Source: Candidatus Latescibacterota bacterium
Lineage (GTDB): Bacteria > JAAXHH01
NCBI GenBank assembly: GCA_022821085.1
Contig: JAJEEG010000006.1
Span: 753,330-817,329 of the forward strand
Reading direction: 5' to 3'
Length of the DNA stretch: 64,000 bases
Position 1 is the first letter of the stretch. The number at the start of each line of letters is the position of its first letter. Below the pieces are notes generated by a model. It made no database searches. It was not told where the DNA came from and saw nothing but the letters and a program-made list of their open reading frames with translations. Position numbers and translations under genes: made by a program. Below, piece by piece: positions 62,746 through 64,000 of this stretch.

Positions 62746-63534
62746 ATGCAATCGCTGTCCGTCGTCGTGATCACTTTTAATGAGGAGCGCAAGCTCCGGC
62801 GCTGCCTGGAACCGGTTTCCTGGGCCGATGAGATCATTGTGGTGGACAGCGGCAGCACAGACGGCACGGCGGACATCGCGGCGTCCTGCGGGGGGCGCGT
62901 TTTTCAGCGGCCGTGGTCCGGTTTTGCCGACCAGCGGAACTTCGGCATGGAGCAGGCCCGCGGGGACTGGATCCTCTTCCTCGACGCGGATGAATACGTC
63001 ACGGAAGGCCTCGAGGCGCGGATCCGCGAACTGCTTCGGTCCGGCGGAGATTGCGACGCGTACAAGATCCACCGCCAGGAGCACTTTCTCCGGTTTCCCA
63101 TCCGGCACGGGACGCTCAACCCGAGTTATCAGCCCCGTCTCCTCAAGAACGGCAAGGGGTACTGGACCGGAGGCGCGCACGCCCACATCGAGGTAGGCGG
63201 CAATGGCGAACTGGGCCTGATTCACGAAGACCTCTTCCACGATTCCCACAACACGCTCTCCGATTTCATCACCCGGATCGACCGGTATACCACGGTGGAC
63301 GCGGGGGAGCGGATCCAGGCGGGACAGCGCGTGGGACGGCTTCGCCTGGTGTTTTCTCCCCTCGGCATGGCCTGGAAGTGCTACATCGTCAAAAGGGGAT
63401 ACCGGGACGGTTTTCCCGGTCTCGTCTTCAGCCTGTGCATGGGGATCTATTCGTTCCTGAGGCTGGTGAAGGTCTGGCACGGCGAGACCGGGGCGGAAGA
63501 GCGCACGGAAGGACTGGCGCGGCCCTCCGCGTGA
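62746..63534 (+). CDS. Family 2 glycosyltransferase (WaaE/KdtX-like)
   Basis: The 262-residue GT-A enzyme has SVVVITFNEERKLRRCLEPV, VVDSGSTDGTADIA and the metal site FLDADEYV near residue 80. FADQRNFGMEQARGDW and the C-terminal hydrophobic YIVKRGYRDGFPGLVFS segment are WaaE-like. Three such paralogs in 11 kb suggest sequential sugar additions to a core or lipid-linked glycan. Confidence 0.88.
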   Translation: MQSLSVVVITFNEERKLRRCLEPVSWADEIIVVDSGSTDGTADIAASCGGRVFQRPWSGFADQRNFGMEQARGDWILFLDADEYVTEGLEARIRELLRSGGDCDAYKIHRQEHFLRFPIRHGTLNPSYQPRLLKNGKGYWTGGAHAHIEVGGNGELGLIHEDLFHDSHNTLSDFITRIDRYTTVDAGERIQAGQRVGRLRLVFSPLGMAWKCYIVKRGYRDGFPGLVFSLCMGIYSFLRLVKVWHGETGAEERTEGLARPSA

Positions 63535-63554
63535 CGGCCGGTTCGGACGGAACC

Positions 63555-64000
63555 ATGGCACAGCGCGAACGATGCAGTATCGTGATCCCGACGTGGAACG
63601 CCGGCTATCTGGTCGAACGGTGCCTGCGTTCACTGAAAGTCCACGGGGAAGCGGACCGGGCGGAGATCGTGGTCGTGGACGACGGAAGCACGGCCGACAC
63701 GGCCGAAAGGACGTGGACGACCTGTCCGGACGCGGTCCTGGTCAGGCACGACGGGAACAGGGGGTTCGCCGCGGCCTGCAACACGGGGGTGTCACGGGCT
63801 TCTCACGAGGTTGTGGTCCTGCTCAATAACGACGTCGTCGCCACCGGCCCCTTCCTGGATCCCCTCCTTTCCCATTTCCGCGACGAGCGGGTGTTCGCCG
63901 TCAATTCCCGGGTTTACCAGGCCGGGGACGGGCGTCCCGGCGGCGGTCTCGTGCGGGGCGCCATGCACTGCGGACTGCTGCGGCTGAGGTGGGCGGAACG
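63555..64000 (+). CDS. Family 2 glycosyltransferase, 3' end outside window
   Basis: From ATG 63555 the frame is open to the window edge, about 148 residues. It begins RCSIVIPTWNAGYLVERCL and carries VVVDDGSTADT and RGFAAACNTGV with VVLLNNDVV, the GT2 rhamnosyltransferase-like pattern in which NND replaces the DxD metal motif. It starts 20 bases after the preceding glycosyltransferase gene and continues the cluster. Confidence 0.85.
   Translation, partial: MAQRERCSIVIPTWNAGYLVERCLRSLKVHGEADRAEIVVVDDGSTADTAERTWTTCPDAVLVRHDGNRGFAAACNTGVSRASHEVVVLLNNDVVATGPFLDPLLSHFRDERVFAVNSRVYQAGDGRPGGGLVRGAMHCGLLRLRWAE

Overview
The window is GC-rich, densely coded DNA from a Gram-negative bacterium. It has a TonB-dependent receptor, an MsbA-type exporter, a heptosyltransferase-like glycosyltransferase and a complete 14-subunit respiratory complex I. 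The mix of sulfatases, PhyH dioxygenases, enolase-superfamily enzymes, Gfo/Idh/MocA and aldo/keto reductases and family-5 solute-binding proteins resembles uncultivated marine or soil lineages such as Latescibacterota or Poribacteria. This placement is a guess from gene content; no rRNA or other phylogenetic anchor is present. No tRNA, rRNA, CRISPR array or insertion sequence was seen.

Layout. 1-3017: an M24 peptidase cut by the window edge, then two enolase-superfamily enzymes. 3100-4369: an antitoxin with a wrecked PIN toxin (FitAB type) and an intact MNT/HEPN toxin-antitoxin pair. 4448-8265: two sugar-type oxidoreductases and a family-5 solute-binding protein. 8480-10121: a higBA locus whose antitoxin carries a metallopeptidase domain. 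10193-13038 (minus): SGNH hydrolase, PhyH dioxygenase and aroA, with the last two overlapping. 13371-16758: a quinone-oxidoreductase-like enzyme and a flavoprotein-SelD fusion. 17091-28604: a co-directional block with an unknown protein, RraA-like aldolase, three sulfatases, a solute-binding lipoprotein, a PhyH dioxygenase, an unknown protein and the radical-SAM sulfatase maturase. 28694-33523: GPP34 protein, TonB receptor, beta-barrel protein and a cold-shock protein. 33782-37244: M1 aminopeptidase, PhyH enzyme and MTA phosphorylase. 37473-51778: nuoA-N with pyrE embedded between nuoB and nuoC. 51905-64000: polyprenyl diphosphate synthase, then a cell-envelope glycan cluster of glycosyltransferases, radical SAM enzyme, MsbA and methyltransferase, with a two-part sodium symporter inside it.

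How the genes fit together. The 17.8-28.6 kb block reads as one pathway: uptake of a sulfated compound, desulfation by three cytoplasmic-looking sulfatases activated by the adjacent maturase, and further breakdown by the dioxygenase and aldolase. The substrate is unknown and no permease is present. The complex I operon is complete. The terminal cluster looks like lipid A-core or other lipid-linked glycan assembly.

Two sequence-level themes stand out. Short tandem duplications (9-46 bp) sit at or just after stop codons and in intergenic gaps at more than eight places; one duplicates the last 15 codons of a PhyH gene with almost only synonymous differences. Several promoter-like sites pair TTGACA/T with a -10 region ending in ATATTC. 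Functions were assigned by reading motifs, without database searches.
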